From Oryzias latipes (Eukaryota > Chordata > Actinopteri > Beloniformes > Adrianichthyidae), in NCBI RefSeq assembly GCF_002234675.1, contig NC_019879.2:20032855-20096854 (forward strand): DNA of 64,000 nt, given 5' to 3'. The position numbers and the translations under genes were made by a program. The notes beneath the pieces are model-generated. The model was given only the letters and a program-made list of their open reading frames with translations. It was not told where the DNA came from and did no database searches. This document shows, piece after piece, positions 10,902-23,800 of the stretch (positions are counted from its first letter, which is position 1; the number at the start of each line of letters is the position of its first letter).

Positions 10902-12410
10902 TCAAGGAACCGCACTGAGGTTCCAAAAGTCCACCAAGGAGGAGGGGGCCCGGAGGACGAGCTTAGAAAGGCAACAGAGTCCTAGGAGGCTGGGTTGTGT
11001 ACACCAGCAAGGCTGAGACAATGAGTCTAGAGGACGGCCGGCGGGCCGTGCTGTCCGTTGTGGAAGGTCCGGAGGACGGCCGGGAGGCAGGTCCGGAGGA
11101 CGGCCGGGAGGCCGAGCGGTGCGGCGAGGCAGGTCCGGAGGACGGCCGGGAGGCCGAGCGATCCGGCGAGGCAGGTCCGGAGGACGGCCGGGAGGCCAAG
11201 CGGTCCGGCGAGGCAGGTCCGGAGGACGGCCGGGAGGTCCGGCGAGGCAGGTCCGGCATGGAGTCCTCTGAGGCGTCAGGCATGGAGTCCTCTGAGGCGT
11301 CAGGCATGGAGTCCTCCGAGGCGTCAGGCATGGAGTCCTCCGAGGCGTCAGGCGTGAAGTCAGCTGGCCAGTCGGGCCAGCAGTCGGCAGGCGGTTCAGG
11401 CCAGCAGTTGACAGGCAGGTCAGGCGTGAAGTCGGCCGGCGGGTCAGGCGTGAAGTCAGCTGGCCAGTCGGGCATGGCGTAAGCAGGCGGGTCAGGCATA
11501 GCGTCATGGTCACGCATGGCGTCAGCCGGCGGGTCAGGCATGGAGTCATGGTAACGCATGGCGTCAGCCGGCGGGTCAGGCATGGAGTCATGGTCAGGCA
11601 TGGAGTCAGCTGGCGGGTCAGGCATGGAGTCATGGTCAGGCATGGAGTCATGGTCAGGCATGGAGTCATGGTCACGCATGGAGTCATGGTCACGCATGGC
11701 GTCAGCCGGCGGGTCAGGCATGGAGTCATGGTCAGGCATGGAGTCATGGTCAGGCATGGAGTCATGGTCACGCATGGCGTCAGCCGGCGGGTCAGGCATG
11801 GAGTCATGGTCAGGCATGGAGTCTGCCGGCGGGTCAGGCGTGGAGTCATGGTCAGGCATGGAGTCATGGTCAGGCATGGAGTCATGGTCACGCATGGCGT
11901 CAGCCGGCGGGTCAGGCATGGAGTCATGGTCAGGCATGGAGTCTGCCGGCGGGTCAGGCGTGGAGACGAGCTCTGGCGGGTCAGGCGTGGAGCCAAGCTC
12001 TGGCGGGTCAGGCGTGGAGCCGGCTGGAGGGTCAAGCATGCCATTGGAAGCGGGGACCGATCGGGGTGCAGCCAGCACCCCCCTGGGAGCAGGGACGGGT
12101 CGGGGTGCAGCCAGCACCCCCCTGGGAGCAGGGACGGTTCGGGGTGCAGCCAGCACCTCCCTGGGAGCAGGGACGGGTCGGGGTGCAGCCAGCACCCCCC
12201 TGGGAGCAGGGACAGGTCGGGGTGCATCCAGGACCACCACTGGCACAGGATGTGGTGCATCCGGGAACACCTCCGGAACAGGACGGGGCTGGGTGCATCC
12301 GGGACCACCACTGGAAGGGGTTGTGGTGCGTGCCGGACCACCTGTTGAAGGGGACAGCGGGGACGACGGCGACGACGGCGACGACGACGAAGGTAACGCT
12401 TTTCTTTTAA
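10902..12410 (-). mobile_element. 3' tail of a gypsy-like element: proline-rich frame made of tandem repeats
   Basis: The minus strand is open from the LINE junction (about 12410) down to 10963 and translates to a low-complexity Pro/Asp/Ser protein with blocks such as SMPDHDSMPDPPAD, MPDASEDS, RRTSRPSSGPASPD and VPAPRGVLAAPRP. There is no protease, reverse transcriptase, RNase H or integrase motif, so only the extreme 3' part of an element remains. The frame apparently starting at 12492 runs into the neighbouring LINE, so its first ~27 codons are a chimera. Overlapping frames on the plus strand are shadows. Expression as protein is unproven. Confidence 0.5.
11066..12240. repeat. Compound minisatellite with five unit types
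   Basis: In order: 24/42-bp units beginning GGTCCGGAGGACGGCCGGGA (starts at 11066, 11090, 11132, 11174, 11216); four 24-bp units of ATGGAGTCCTCTGAGGCGTC type (about 11256-11350); short GTCAGGC/GGCCAGTCG-type units (to 11480); a long run of 18-bp units GTCATGGTCAGGCATGGA with CGCATGGCGTCAGCCGGCGG variants (about 11500-11975); and five 39-bp units with GGGTGCAGCCAGCACCCC (starts 12064, 12103, 12142, 12181, 12220). Confidence 0.92.
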
Positions 12411-12439
12411 CTTGGATAGTCTCCTGAACCCTCAAAACT

Positions 12440-13965
12440 GCAACTACAACCTCAGTCCTAAAGAAACCTGGTTCAGATCTCTCTAACTTCAATTACGATC
12501 CATTTCAACCTGACTCTCCAAAATTCCAAAAGAGCTGTTGCAACTCAACTTTAACATATGATCCGTTTGTCTCTAAACAGAACTGATCATTTCCAGTCTG
12601 GTTTTGTCCCCCTCACAACAGAGAATCTGCTTCAGTAAAAATCCCAAACAACCTCTACCTGCCAGCATATACTAGACTTGTTCCTATTTTCATCCTCTTT
12701 GATTTGAGTCCTGTCTTTGACACTGTCCTTCACACCCCCCTCCCCAATCAGCTGTCTTGGCTTTGAAGAACTCCATTAGGCTGGTTTATATCTGTTCTCT
12801 CAAACTGCACTTAGTTCATTCAAGCTGAAATCTTTAAAACTCCATCCTTCTGCTGTTACCTCAGGTGTTCCCAAGGGCTCAGTCCTGGCTCGCCTTCTTT
12901 TTATTGCTTATTTACATCCCCTCTACAGTATTCTCAGTAAACATAGCACGCATTTCAACTGTTATGTGGATGACACCCAGCTCTACCTCACCAGTACACG
13001 TACCCTCCCCTTTCTTCGCCCATTGCTTTGAAGCAATAAAATTCTAGTTTTCCTCTAACTTTCTTAAACTTAACGCTTATAAAGCTAAGTTTATCTACAC
13101 TGACTCCAAATTTATGCTATTCAAGACCAACACCTTTTCCCTCTCCATCGACTACCACTCTATTATTGAGTCTGGGTGTTGTTCTTGACATTACACAACC
13201 CTTTAACCCTTGTGCTATCTTAGATGACCCCACCCTTGCACACCCTTGCACACCCTTGACGTGTTCTCTCTACCATGACAAAGGTGGATAAAGGTGGAAA
13301 GATTTCATGTAATCCATGGACACCAGTGAGGTTCACAAATCATTGAAGAAAAAAGGTTCAGCGCACTGTCTAGTGGGTCTAGATGACCCAACTCCAAATG
13401 TTAAAGTCCCTAGGATAGCACAAGGGTTACGTCTCCCATCAACAACATGACCCAGTCTGCATACTTCCACCAATGCAACATTAACCACCTTCGTCCGTCC
13501 CTCACCTACCTCTGCAGTTCTTGTCCATGGCCTTGTCACTTCTTGCTTAGATTATTTCAGCTTGCTTCTCTTTTGCCTCACTCAAAAATGTTCCCATGAG
13601 TTTCTTTTGGTCCAGAATTCAGCTGTTCGAATCTTTACCAGAACCCCCTTCATTCATCACTCGGGTTCTCCAGCAGCTCCACTGGCTCCCAGTTCTGTTC
13701 CGTTTCAGATTCAAAATCATTCTGCTTTCTGCATGCTTTCAAATCCATATCTCTCTGATCTCCTCTGCATCTCAATGCCCTCCAGTTCTCGATCATCTTC
13801 TTTTACCTGCTTGTCTGTCCTACAGGCTCACCTCACCACCATGGAAACGTTGTGCTGCTGTGCCCAAAGGCTCTGGAACTTACTTCCTTCTGACCTCAGA
13901 GATATAACTTCTCTCCCTTTTTTCACATTTTCACTCAAGGCTAATCTGTTTTAAATTTCATTATA
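12440..13965 (+). mobile_element. Decayed LINE reverse-transcriptase region (Rex1/Babar-like)
   Basis: The plus strand retains, with frameshifts and stops, FQSGFVPL (about 12593-12616), GVPKGSVL (12864-12887) and, in the same frame, the catalytic-site relative CYVDDTQLYL (12960-12989; a functional element has YADD). The C-terminal part contains LHWLPVLFRF and LWNLLPSDLRDI before a stop at 13954. It is interrupted by a MITE at 13206-13427. This is a pseudogene copy and cannot encode an active enzyme. The Rex1/Babar assignment is from recalled family motifs; another teleost LINE clade is possible. Confidence 0.75.
13206..13427. mobile_element. 222-bp MITE inserted in the LINE
   Basis: Terminal inverted repeats ACCCTTGTGCTATCTTAG / CTAGGATAGCACAAGGGT are flanked by TA on both sides (13204-13205 and 13428-13429). 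This fits a Tc1/mariner-type TA target duplication. No coding capacity. Similar CCTTGTGCTATC-ended elements are, as I recall, abundant in medaka. Confidence 0.85.
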
Positions 13966-14129
13966 ATTTCTAAAAACAACCATATCTCATTTGAACCTTG
14001 ATCATGCTTTTGCACTTGTGTGTTTTTATGTTAGTTTTTGTTTGAAGTGAAGGGGCTCTGGTAGTCTTAGGACGAGGTCAACATAAAACCCATTAGAAAG
14101 AAAAATAACCACTTTTTTTGTATTCCCTA

Positions 14130-14245
14130 AAAGTAAAAATCCATCAATCCATCAATTTTCTTAACTCACTGTGTCCCCTTTGGGTTCACGCGGATGCTGG
14201 AAGTTAATGTTGGGCAAAGACAGGGTACACCCTTAACAAGTGAAA
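14130..14245 (+). repeat. LINE 3'-tail remnant
   Basis: CCATCAATCCATCAATTTTC followed by GGGTTCACGCGGATGCTGGA and CAGGGTACACCCT matches the recurrent 3' part of a teleost LINE (CCATCCATTTTC ... GGTGCTGGAGC ... GGGTACACCCTG). Confidence 0.6.
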
Positions 14246-17200
14246 GTACAAATCTTTCAAGAAAGTATACATGTAATGCATTTGATCAAATTTGCAACTA
14301 TTTATAAAATCATCATTTGTTCATGAAAAACAATTTTTAGCTATTTTCTTCCGGTTTTCAAATCAAAAAGAATAATAACTAAACAAAGCTGTTAATCTAT
14401 AATATTTGAGGATATACCTACTATTTTTCCCATTTGACACAAGAATATTTTTCCAAATATGAAAACAAAAATCACTTCTGTTTTGCTTTTGAAAAGATGC
14501 TAAATTAAGCTAAGTCTGGTATTTAAATAACTTAGCCTGTTCGGAGAAATTTCTGTGTTACAGTTTTGTAGAAGTGTAGTGACTTGTTTAAGTACGTTTT
14601 AGTCATCAGTGAAAAACAAAAGAATAGTTTTTACCACTAAAATTAGCTTTAAATATGTCACTGTTCAGATATTTGTCATTTTTTGTGCAACAATCAAACT
14701 CTTTTGTAATATATGTGTCAAAATATCAAAAATGACTGTCATGTTTCTGTTGTCAGATATTTTAAAAGCATTCTGTTAAACATCTGAGGCAACATTCTAC
14801 CTTTTCTCTGCATCTATTTCTTTTCATGTAAAACAACCCCATGACTAAGCGGTAAAAAGTAAGGCTTAAAAAATGAAGCCAAAAAAAGTGTCTTGATTTA
14901 ATATTGATTTTGGTTGAAATTTTACTTTTAGAGGTTTCATATTCAGTACGTTGAAGCCCAGTCTGTGCAGCCAGAAAGTGGCGCTGACATGTTTATACAT
15001 GTCTTTGCATTGTAAACACTCACATCTGAGTGTCTGGGCTTTGCTGGAGAAACTGTACTGTGCACTCCTCTCTTTCCCTTGGGATAACCAGCATAGCATT
15101 AACATGGCTCATAGTTATTCCTGCTCATTCATTCATGCAACTCCCCTCTTCTTATTCTTCTGCCTGGCATGTCCCCCAGCCTTACTGCCTCCTTTACTTG
15201 CGCTCTCTTGTTTGCCATCTCCTCTCTTGCAGATGCACTCATCCATGTCTGCTACATCGGTGGCCAGCCTGCAGGGCCATGCCTCATGCTCATAGGCTGC
15301 TTTCAGATCTGTGTCTCACTCTGAAGCGATAGCACAGATTAAATGCTTAACTTTATTCATGCTTTTTTTTTCCTCATCTGCACTCTTTCTTTGGCCAGAC
15401 AGTAAAAATCCATCCACTCTGTGTTGTGTTAAAAGCACATTACGCAATACTCTAAATATACCCTCTCCCAAGCTGGATTCACTTGTCCCCTTCCTGTCTT
15501 TACATCTGTGCACACCCTGCATGTGCCGATGCATTGTGTGAGACAGAGCTGAGGGCTTTTTCAGTGCTCCAAAGCTGCATCTGCTGTCAAACCCCAGGAG
15601 GGGAGCAGCTTAGGGAAGCCTCTCAGGTGGCAACTGAGTGAAACAGCTGACTGACAAACAGGTTAGCTTTTAAATCAACAAACTCAAGTTCAATTTAACA
15701 CATGCTGGTTAATTTTGATCTGTAGTGCTGGCAGTTGGAACATTTCATCCTCGTATCAGATCGTTTGATTTTAGAGTCAACCCAAAATCTCTGGAGACTT
15801 TCATCAAGATGGACATCAGAGGATGAAGGCAGAGTTGCTTCTTGAAGCAGTTTTCCCCCACACCGCCTGTGTGCTCTCAGCAACAAAGGCTCACAGTGGA
15901 ATTGTTTGATGCTGCCTCCTGGATGAAAGGCCGCAGTAATTGGTTGCTATTACAAATTCTACTCCATCCATGACAATGGCAGAGGAGACTGATAAGAAAC
16001 ATGTTGTCACCATTTCTTTTACATCCAGTGTCTGCTGAAGAGCAAAGGCACAAATGCTTTGTTGTTTAAAAGAGAACCATGAATGTTTCTAATGCATTAA
16101 TTTTGCCCTCAACCTGCACCGTCTAATTTCTTTTATCTGTGTCGCACAGCAGTTTTTCTTCACGCTTTGTTTTTCAGTAACTGGCTTTTCTTGCAAACAT
16201 GTTTGAAAAGGTTTCAAAAGCTTTTTCTTTATATTGAGGATCAATATACTTTCAGACATCTGCTTGGTATTGTGCATACAGTACTCACATCAAATATGCT
16301 TAATTCTCTTTGAAGGATAAAATACAAGGTGTAATTAACAAGTGGGGAAAATCCAGTTAAAGAAGTTTCATGCTGTAAATGGCATTACAACATGCACTCA
16401 CTCACTCTGTGGAGCATTTTTTCTTCATTTATTGGGGAACATGAGTTCACAAGATTTGATTAATATCACAACCTTGACAGGATAAAGGGTTATTGTCTGT
16501 CTTCAACCTTCTTCACATGTGAAACCTTGTGATTGCTGTATTCTCTCTGCACACAGAGCACCTGCCAGCGCCTACTGCCAGCCTATGCTGATGTGTGGCA
16601 GTCCTAACATGATCGTGTTTGTGAACACAACACCTGCGATCTCAAAGGTTAGGAAGCTGCCAGGTCCTCATGAGACTCCTTTGTGTGGTGAACTTTCCCT
16701 GCATCGTCTGTGCACCTGGTGCATGTTCCAACAGTGAAAGCAGCATCTTTAGGTGACTTTGTAAATTAAGAACTCCAATTTTCTTACTGTAAATATATTA
16801 TTTCGTCCAATCTAAGAAATGCCAGTACACACCAATAAAGACATGAAAATCTGGGTGCAGCCCTGCAGTGAAGTGCACTTATTAGTAAAAGGAAGCGACC
16901 CTAGAGGAACATCTGGTCCCTTGAGGCTAATTCATCTGTTTGAGCACCTTCTCGGATGCAATGTTGTCCCTTCTATCTTCAGATCTGAGTGACAGTTGTG
17001 CGCTGCACGATGGTCGGCTCTGTCTCCCCAAGGGTCTAATTTGTGCAAGCTGCTTTTGAATTGTTGCAGAGAATATGCAGGAACAAAGCCAGCACAGGGG
17101 GCTGGGATGTCTGGGACCTGCTGTTCCTATGTGCTGTTAGTTGTGCTGCCAGTTCATCTACATTCGACTGTTCTTCACTGCGCTCCTTCCTCATTCACTG

Positions 17201-19430
17201 CAAAGTTGCCGCCTCGTATTTCTACTGCTGTATGATAAAGCAAAGGAAAGGTGAAAGGGTGAAGAGGCTGGCGGAATAAATTCCACAAGCAGGATCTTGG
17301 GAATTTCAGTAAATCTTGAAGAGGACAAGAGGAATAGATCAAACGTCATTTATTTGAGGAAAAAAAAGCATGCTGCAATGTGCAAGTCTGTCATTTGTCC
17401 CTGATTTTTCATGTAATTTTTCATTTGCACTTGACATGCCTTTTTCTGCAGCAGCTAATGACCTCCTTCAAAGGCTTGGAATAAGCCGTGACTCGGAGAC
17501 TCTGCTCTTTGAGGCATGTCTTTGCTTTGCAAGCACAGGAGTGCTACAGTAGTTAGTTTCTCCGCAGGGAACAGAATAAATCTGAAACACCTCAAGTCTA
17601 CGGGGAGAAATGTTAGAGGAGAAAAAGCTGAGACCTTCAAAGTGTAACTTTCGGGTGAAAAATGACAACCTGCCGGTTTGACAAGGGAAGATTAGTCATT
17701 GGTAACTTTAGAAGTGGCAGGGTGCAGGGCTCCAGCAATAAACGTGTCATTCCTGCCCAAGGAAAGCACATTTTCCACATGTAGCTCCTTACGAGTTTGA
17801 AAAAACCATCAGCAAGAGGGAAAAACTTCTGATCGGATACCTCACCTGTGACAACATGATCAATTTAATTTTCTGCAGGGGAATTCAGAAAAAATTTGAT
17901 TAGGTGAGTTTATCATTGTGTAGAACCAAGGTTGAAATCCTTACTTTTTGGTCAAATTTGCTTAAATTCTGGCTTTAATTTGAATTAGAAGGCTTACAGG
18001 CAGTTTTTAACAGGCCAAAAGATGAGTGTATTAAATAAAACTGTGGTCTTTAGCAACTCATTTTATTAAATTGACTATAAAAAGGACTTTCAATTTGGTG
18101 AGTTCATCAGTGTCAGATCTCTCAAGGGTTTAGAATTTAAAATGAGCTTTGCTATATAGCTTTAAATGACATGAAGATGTAAAACCTGTAAAAGTTATAG
18201 ACGACCTCATAGTATAAGACTTGGTCAGGTCAGATGTAGTTGTGCGGTTCACTGCACCACAAATTTGATTCAATGACGCAAGTTTCTGCTTTTCTTTTGC
18301 AGTTATCAAACTAAAAAAATAAACAGGGTTAATAAAAAAAAACATTTCTGCTTCTCTGTTGCCTCTGAGATTAGAGTTTTATTGGAGATCCGATTTGGAA
18401 AAAGCAAAAATTTATAAGCAAAAGTTTTATAAGATTAAAAATAAGCCAGAGCCAAGAAATACCAGTGATTTGTCCTTTTGCACTGTCAGCAGTAACTTGG
18501 TAGAAAAACTGTTTTATGATTAAATAGAGCACTTTTACACTTTAACAGAATCTCACTGACTTTGAGGTCAGTTTTCTATCTGAGTCTGTAAGAAGGATTT
18601 GCACTTTCAAAGTATGAAAAATGGCTGCTTTTTACATCCAACCGTAATATTGAAGCAGCAGCTCTCAACAAAGCGAAAGATTTATCTTAATAGGGTAGCA
18701 CTTCATCCCTCCCATACAAACTGTACCACCCTAAAATAATGAACTGTCTATTGAAACCGTCAAATAAACACTCTATCTTTGCTAAAGTAGAATAAAATTG
18801 CCTTTTATCTGTAAAATGATTCTTTTTGTGACAAAAATATTCCAAAAACATGGCAAAAGAGAAATGCAACAAAACTAATTTTTATAAGAAAAAATAAAAA
18901 CAGGAAAAAAAACACCTTAAGAAGGAACAAACAAGTGTTATATTTAGCATTTTAACCTCTTGTTCGTGTAATGTTGAATACAAAACATTTGCCAGCTGTT
19001 CACTCATACACTCTCAAAGAAGGCTCAGCAAAAGGATGATTGCACAAAATTTCACACTTCTGAAACCACTTTCACGCTATCACACACTTGGAGTACACAA
19101 TGGGATTTAAAATGTCTCAAACAAAGAAACCAGATGGCATCTCATAAAACAATTGTCTGGATTCTATGTTATGTTTTCCTCTTCATTTTTGTTAGTAGTC
19201 CACATTTTTTAATTCAAAACTTTGACTTTGTTCTTTAATTTTTTTTCTTCGTTTTTCTCGAATTACTTTTTAATTTATTCATTTCTCAAAATGTATTTCA
19301 GTCAAATGTGTTGAGTATTTTCAGTTGACAATTTAATTAAATTTTTTTTTCATTTGGATGAAAAGAAATCTGATACTTTTAGTCTTTATGATAAAATAAC
19401 ACAATTACCTAGAAGGAGGGTCTAGGGGCA
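14246..19430. other. Gene-free intergenic DNA
   Basis: No exon with matching splice sites and no RNA gene. Several stretches of mixed composition (for example 15740-16000 and 16540-17280) could hold conserved non-coding elements of the C3orf70 neighbourhood, but I cannot test conservation. Confidence 0.5.
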
Positions 19431-19439
19431 GGGATGCCC

Positions 19440-19580
19440 AGTTTAGCTTAGTCTGTTCAGTTTAGTTTAGCAATCAACTATTGTATTTTAAAACTGATTT
19501 TATGTTTTGTACAATAAACCCGCGTAAAGCCCGTTGAGACAACTGTGTTGTATTGGGCTATGTAAATAAAATTGAATCGA
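19440..19580 (+). repeat. LINE/SINE 3'-tail remnant
   Basis: AAAGCCCGTTGAGACAACTG followed by GGGCTATGTAAATAAAATTG is the familiar teleost retroposon 3' end (CGCTTTGAGACAACT ... GCTATATAAATAAAATTGAATTG). Confidence 0.7.
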
Positions 19581-19799
19581 TCCAGGACATGTTTAGCCAA
19601 AAATTCAACCGGTGGGACTCAGAGATTAATACCTGAGAGATAAACAGTGCAGGTGGTTTTCCAAATTTCTTATATTTCTTTCAAAATAATAAAGTGTAAA
19701 TCAAATATGTGTACAAACAAGCAAGTAAACAAAAATAATGGCAAATCAATTCACATTTTAGTGTCATAAAGTTCAGCCCATTGTTGTTTTTCCACATCC

Positions 19800-19935
19800 A
19801 AATAATCAAAACGGAACATTATTAGAACATTCGACCACACTGTATGGTCATATGTCTTTGCAAAAATCGGTGTTTCCACACATTGGACTGGAATGATGGA
19901 CGGATTTTTTGCTACCATTACATGAGTGTTGTCCG
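19800..19935 (-). repeat. Interspersed repeat, copy 2 of an inverted pair
   Basis: Reverse-complement partner of 60-180, some 19.7 kb away. The neighbouring DNA (about 19985-20080, rich in ATCGATT-like words and ending GTGACAGCCT) looks like part of a longer decayed repeat. Confidence 0.65.
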
Positions 19936-22900
19936 CTGTAATGGCACTGGGTTATTTTTACATTACAGTAAAAAAGTGTTGTAGATCGATTCGATTAACA
20001 ACTTGCCTCTGACAGATCAATCTGGTTGGATCATAACATAAATTGATTCATCGATTAAGTTGATTATTAGTGACAGCCTAAGCTTTTACCATTTACTCCA
20101 GGAATATACAAGAATGCTGTTGGCAAATAATTGCATTAAAAAATAAAAAGTTAGGATCACTTTTCACTGGTTTGGTTGTTCGGGCATTATTTTTTTTATC
20201 TTATACATGTCCACCAAATGAGAGTTTCTGAAAAATAATACAGGTTGTTGGCTTATTTCACTTGAAGGATGAAAATCCTAAATTGACTTATTAATGCTGT
20301 AAAACACTTTTAATCTTCATTTTGGGATAACAAGTGCAAGAAAACCCAACTTGTGTTTTAATCTTTCAAGATTTGACTCTGTGAAATGTTTTGTTAGTAT
20401 AACACATAGCAGACTATATTCCATATGCACATCGATGTCTGAAGATTATGTGTGGTAAAGTGTATCACACAGTGAAACAGTAGGTTAAAACACTGGCCTC
20501 TTTCCTTAAGCAGCTTTGTATTCCTCTTCTGTTTAATACCTTTTGGGTTTTTTTTTATTCATCACTGAGAATCAGAAAAAGGCTGTGGGTGGAGGAAAGA
20601 AAAACAGCTGGAACCTTCCTGTCTTTGTTTTTTTTGTTCTTCAAGCAATCACTGCTTTAGCTAAGATCATCTGTGTCAGCAACACAACAACTCCTATAAT
20701 CTACAAAAGAGGGAGAATAAGTCGCAAACTGAGAGGCTTAAACAAGATTTTATAGATGAAGCAGAACAGACTAAAAAGTGATCTTTAATTTAAGATGTCT
20801 GGAAGTTGTAAATTGGTTATTTGAGTGAGGCAATAAGCAGCACCTTGTGTACTGAAAGGCAATTCAAAGTTCCTTTCAGAGATGTTAAAGCTCACAGGAA
20901 AAATACAATATATAGAAAAAATAAAGTACATTAAATGAAACTCATGCTGACAACTAGAAAGGAGCCCTGCTGTTAATAATACAACATCTGAACTTTCCAC
21001 CTGACATTTTTCAATAAAACACAAAAAAAGTTATGTCTGCACGCTGAAAGCATGTCATGATTTCACCTTGACAGCAGTGCTTTTGCTGCTTTTAAAGAGA
21101 AGTAGTCGGATTAATCCGCCTTTAAGCATATTCGCCGATTGTAACGTGTACTGAATGACTGAGTTCAATCTTTTCTAAACATCTGCTCCCTGTTGCAAGT
21201 CTACCTTGAAGGTTGATGCAAAGAAAAATGGTAACTTAACATTTTCTCTTCCAGGTCTGCACACGTCCCTACATGTTGACTATGAAATGTCACTCAAAAC
21301 AAAAACGTGAAGGAGTTGTGCTTGCAGGCAGAGAAACACCTCTGAAAGTTGCAGCTTTTTAACTCTGACAAACTGCAAATCAGCATTAGACATGCTGATA
21401 ATGTCAGGATTTGGTCCTGTCTCATCATTAATGCAATGCTCTGTGCAGTTAAAAGAAGAATTTAGGAAAAAAAGAAAAGAAAGTCTGTATGGTTGGGATG
21501 AAAGCAATTTAAAAAAAACTGTATCACACTTGATCTCTGTTAGATCAATAGTTCAGGATCTGCACCTTCCATTTATTTTTGCATTAGAAATGGGCTGCCA
21601 TCAGTTAGTTAAAGAAATTGACCATGCTATTATCATAAAAGTCTATTTGCAGTGAGTTCATTGATACTTCAGGGAGGAAAGATTCTATCTGGTTGTTATC
21701 TTGCAAGAGGAGTGTTTTGGATATGTATTTTTTAATGGGGGAAGCAGACAAGTGTACAGGTGACCAACGTCGCCTTACTCCATCAGCTGTTATCATTAAG
21801 CTAATGCAACTACCTTCATTAAATGTGCTGGAGGATTAAAAAAATTCCTAAGAAACTATTTTTAAAACCAGTATGCTTACTTTAGGGCAATTTAACATTT
21901 TATTGTCCTGCCTTTTCAAAGTCTTTTGTGTGTGTGTGATGTCAAAAACAAGGGTTTTGATTGATTAGGGTTAAAGTTACAGGGCAGTTACAACTTTTAA
22001 CTCTACTGTGTGTCCAACTTGCGCAACTTTCTTTTAAGTTAACTAACCTCTCCAGATTTGTTTTTTTTTTCAGTTTTAACAAGATTAGTTCATGTAACTG
22101 TTTTGATTTCAAATACATAAAAAATGAAATATTCACATTGCTTTTATTAAAAAAAAGAAAAATAATAAGAAAAAAATGTATGCATTAGAGAAAACAAAAC
22201 AAAGAAAGTGAATTATTTGCCCCTATTTTAGTCTAATATTGCCAGCTTCATTGACCAAGACACATTAACCTTAACATTAACAAAAAAGGGAACCACAGTA
22301 ATCAAAAATAAAATTAATTTCCTCCAATGTTTAATCAGTGTGATATCCACTGTTACACCATAACATGTTTACAATTGAAAAAATACCACAATAGTTTATC
22401 ATTTTATTACATTTCAGAACATCAGAACCACTCAAACAGTTGCTTCTCCCAAACAGAATTTCTAAACTTATCCTTTCCTGTTTCATATAAATAATAATAA
22501 AAGCAGACAAAGCAATCAACAAAGCAGCTTATGTATCTGACATGTTAAGAATCATCCAAACTGAGTAGTACCTTTGATGGCAGCTCTTGCAAGCAAGCAG
22601 CTGAGTCAGGCTCATTAAAATAGCCAAAATGAGTCATGAAACCATGATTCATGCTGTCTCCCTCTCACACAGATCTCCTGACCTCTGGTAGCCAATAGAA
22701 ATAAAATGCACCTCGAGCATTTAAAGATCAGGATGTGTAATGTCTTTTCGTGGGTTAAAATTCCTCTGCAATACCATAGTGCTGATATAAACGACTAAAA
22801 AAAGAAATCTAAAGATCCTACTTTCAAATGTAAGTTTTGATATTAAATAATTCATCAAACATTTAAGACGTTTAAAAAATATAAAGATAGAGGACTTTCA

Positions 22901-23685
22901 AAAAATTCGACTTTTGAGAGGTGTCCAATTAGTCTGTAAACATCAGTGTCCTTTTGTTTTTCATCTACTGGTTTTGATTCATACAACACACCTGAGTCAG
23001 GTGTGATTATGTGTAGGTGGAGCTATAATATCTGAAAAATGAGCAAGTTTTTGATTTTTGAGGACTACGATGACATTATCTGTCTCAGAACAAATAAATT
23101 AGGCAACAGTGATGTCACAGCGTTTTTTTCATGCTTCATATTCCTTAGTTTGTCAGCTTAGTGTGAGCATTTTTTCACCTTTTTTCTCTCTGCCTACTGA
23201 ACATTTGAACTTTTAACTCCTATTATTTACTGCAACCTTGCCCAAAAAGGGAGTATCAATTATCCCATTTTGCAAACATGCTAATAAAGTTACTGCTGGA
23301 TGTGTTACATGCCTTTAAACAGACATTCATTAAAGGAAACTTGGTTACCTAAACAAATTTAGCTTCTAGGTTTTCATGCACAGAATATTACCACTTTCCC
23401 ACTTGTCCACCGTCTCACAGGAACGTCGGAGATCCATTTCATGCAGCTGCTCATCTCTCTTGAAAGATGAGTGTCAGCAGCCTTTATCATGGAAATGTGT
23501 TCCTACGACTGTGGAAAAAGCTAGAATCTCTGAGAGACATCTTCCTGGAGAAACACTGTGTTTCCATAATTCTTCATTGTTATAGAAATGTATTTTCTTT
23601 CATGGTATTTAAATATCCTGGTAACTAAAGAGTCAATTGTAATCATGGGCACTTAAATACCATGAGAATCCACCTCAGTTTCTTG
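19936..23685. other. Gene-free intergenic DNA
   Basis: AT-rich sequence with only short unconvincing frames; nothing assigned. Confidence 0.5.
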
Positions 23686-23687
23686 GA

Positions 23688-23800
23688 CTTTCAGCTGCTC
23701 CCCTTAAGGGTTGCCACAGGGAATCATCCATCTCCATCTAACCTCTGCATCCTCCTCACTCACACACCCATTTGCCCTCCTTGACTACATCCATGAATTC
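23688..23800 (+). repeat. Interspersed-repeat fragment (teleost LINE-like)
   Basis: AGCTGCTCCCCTTAAGGGTT, then GCCACAGGGAATCATCCATC, TCCATCTAACCTCTGCATCC and TCACTCACACACCCA match a very common fish repeat with the order CTCCC...GGGGTCGCCACAGCGAATCATCC...CTCTGCATCC. Confidence 0.6.

Noticed and set aside
11500-12350. Plus-strand frames of 280-289 codons and the appearance of a CRISPR-like array
   Set aside because: The plus-strand frames are shadows of the tandem array. The 18-bp units are directly abutted with no unique spacers, so it is a minisatellite, not a CRISPR array.
12341-12492. Minus-strand start codon of a 509-codon gene
   Set aside because: The first codons lie in LINE-derived DNA of the opposite strand, so the frame is a chance fusion of two elements and not a host gene.
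13562-13954. A 130-codon frame as a small gene
   Set aside because: It is the C-terminal part of the decayed LINE (LWNLLPSDLR-type motif).
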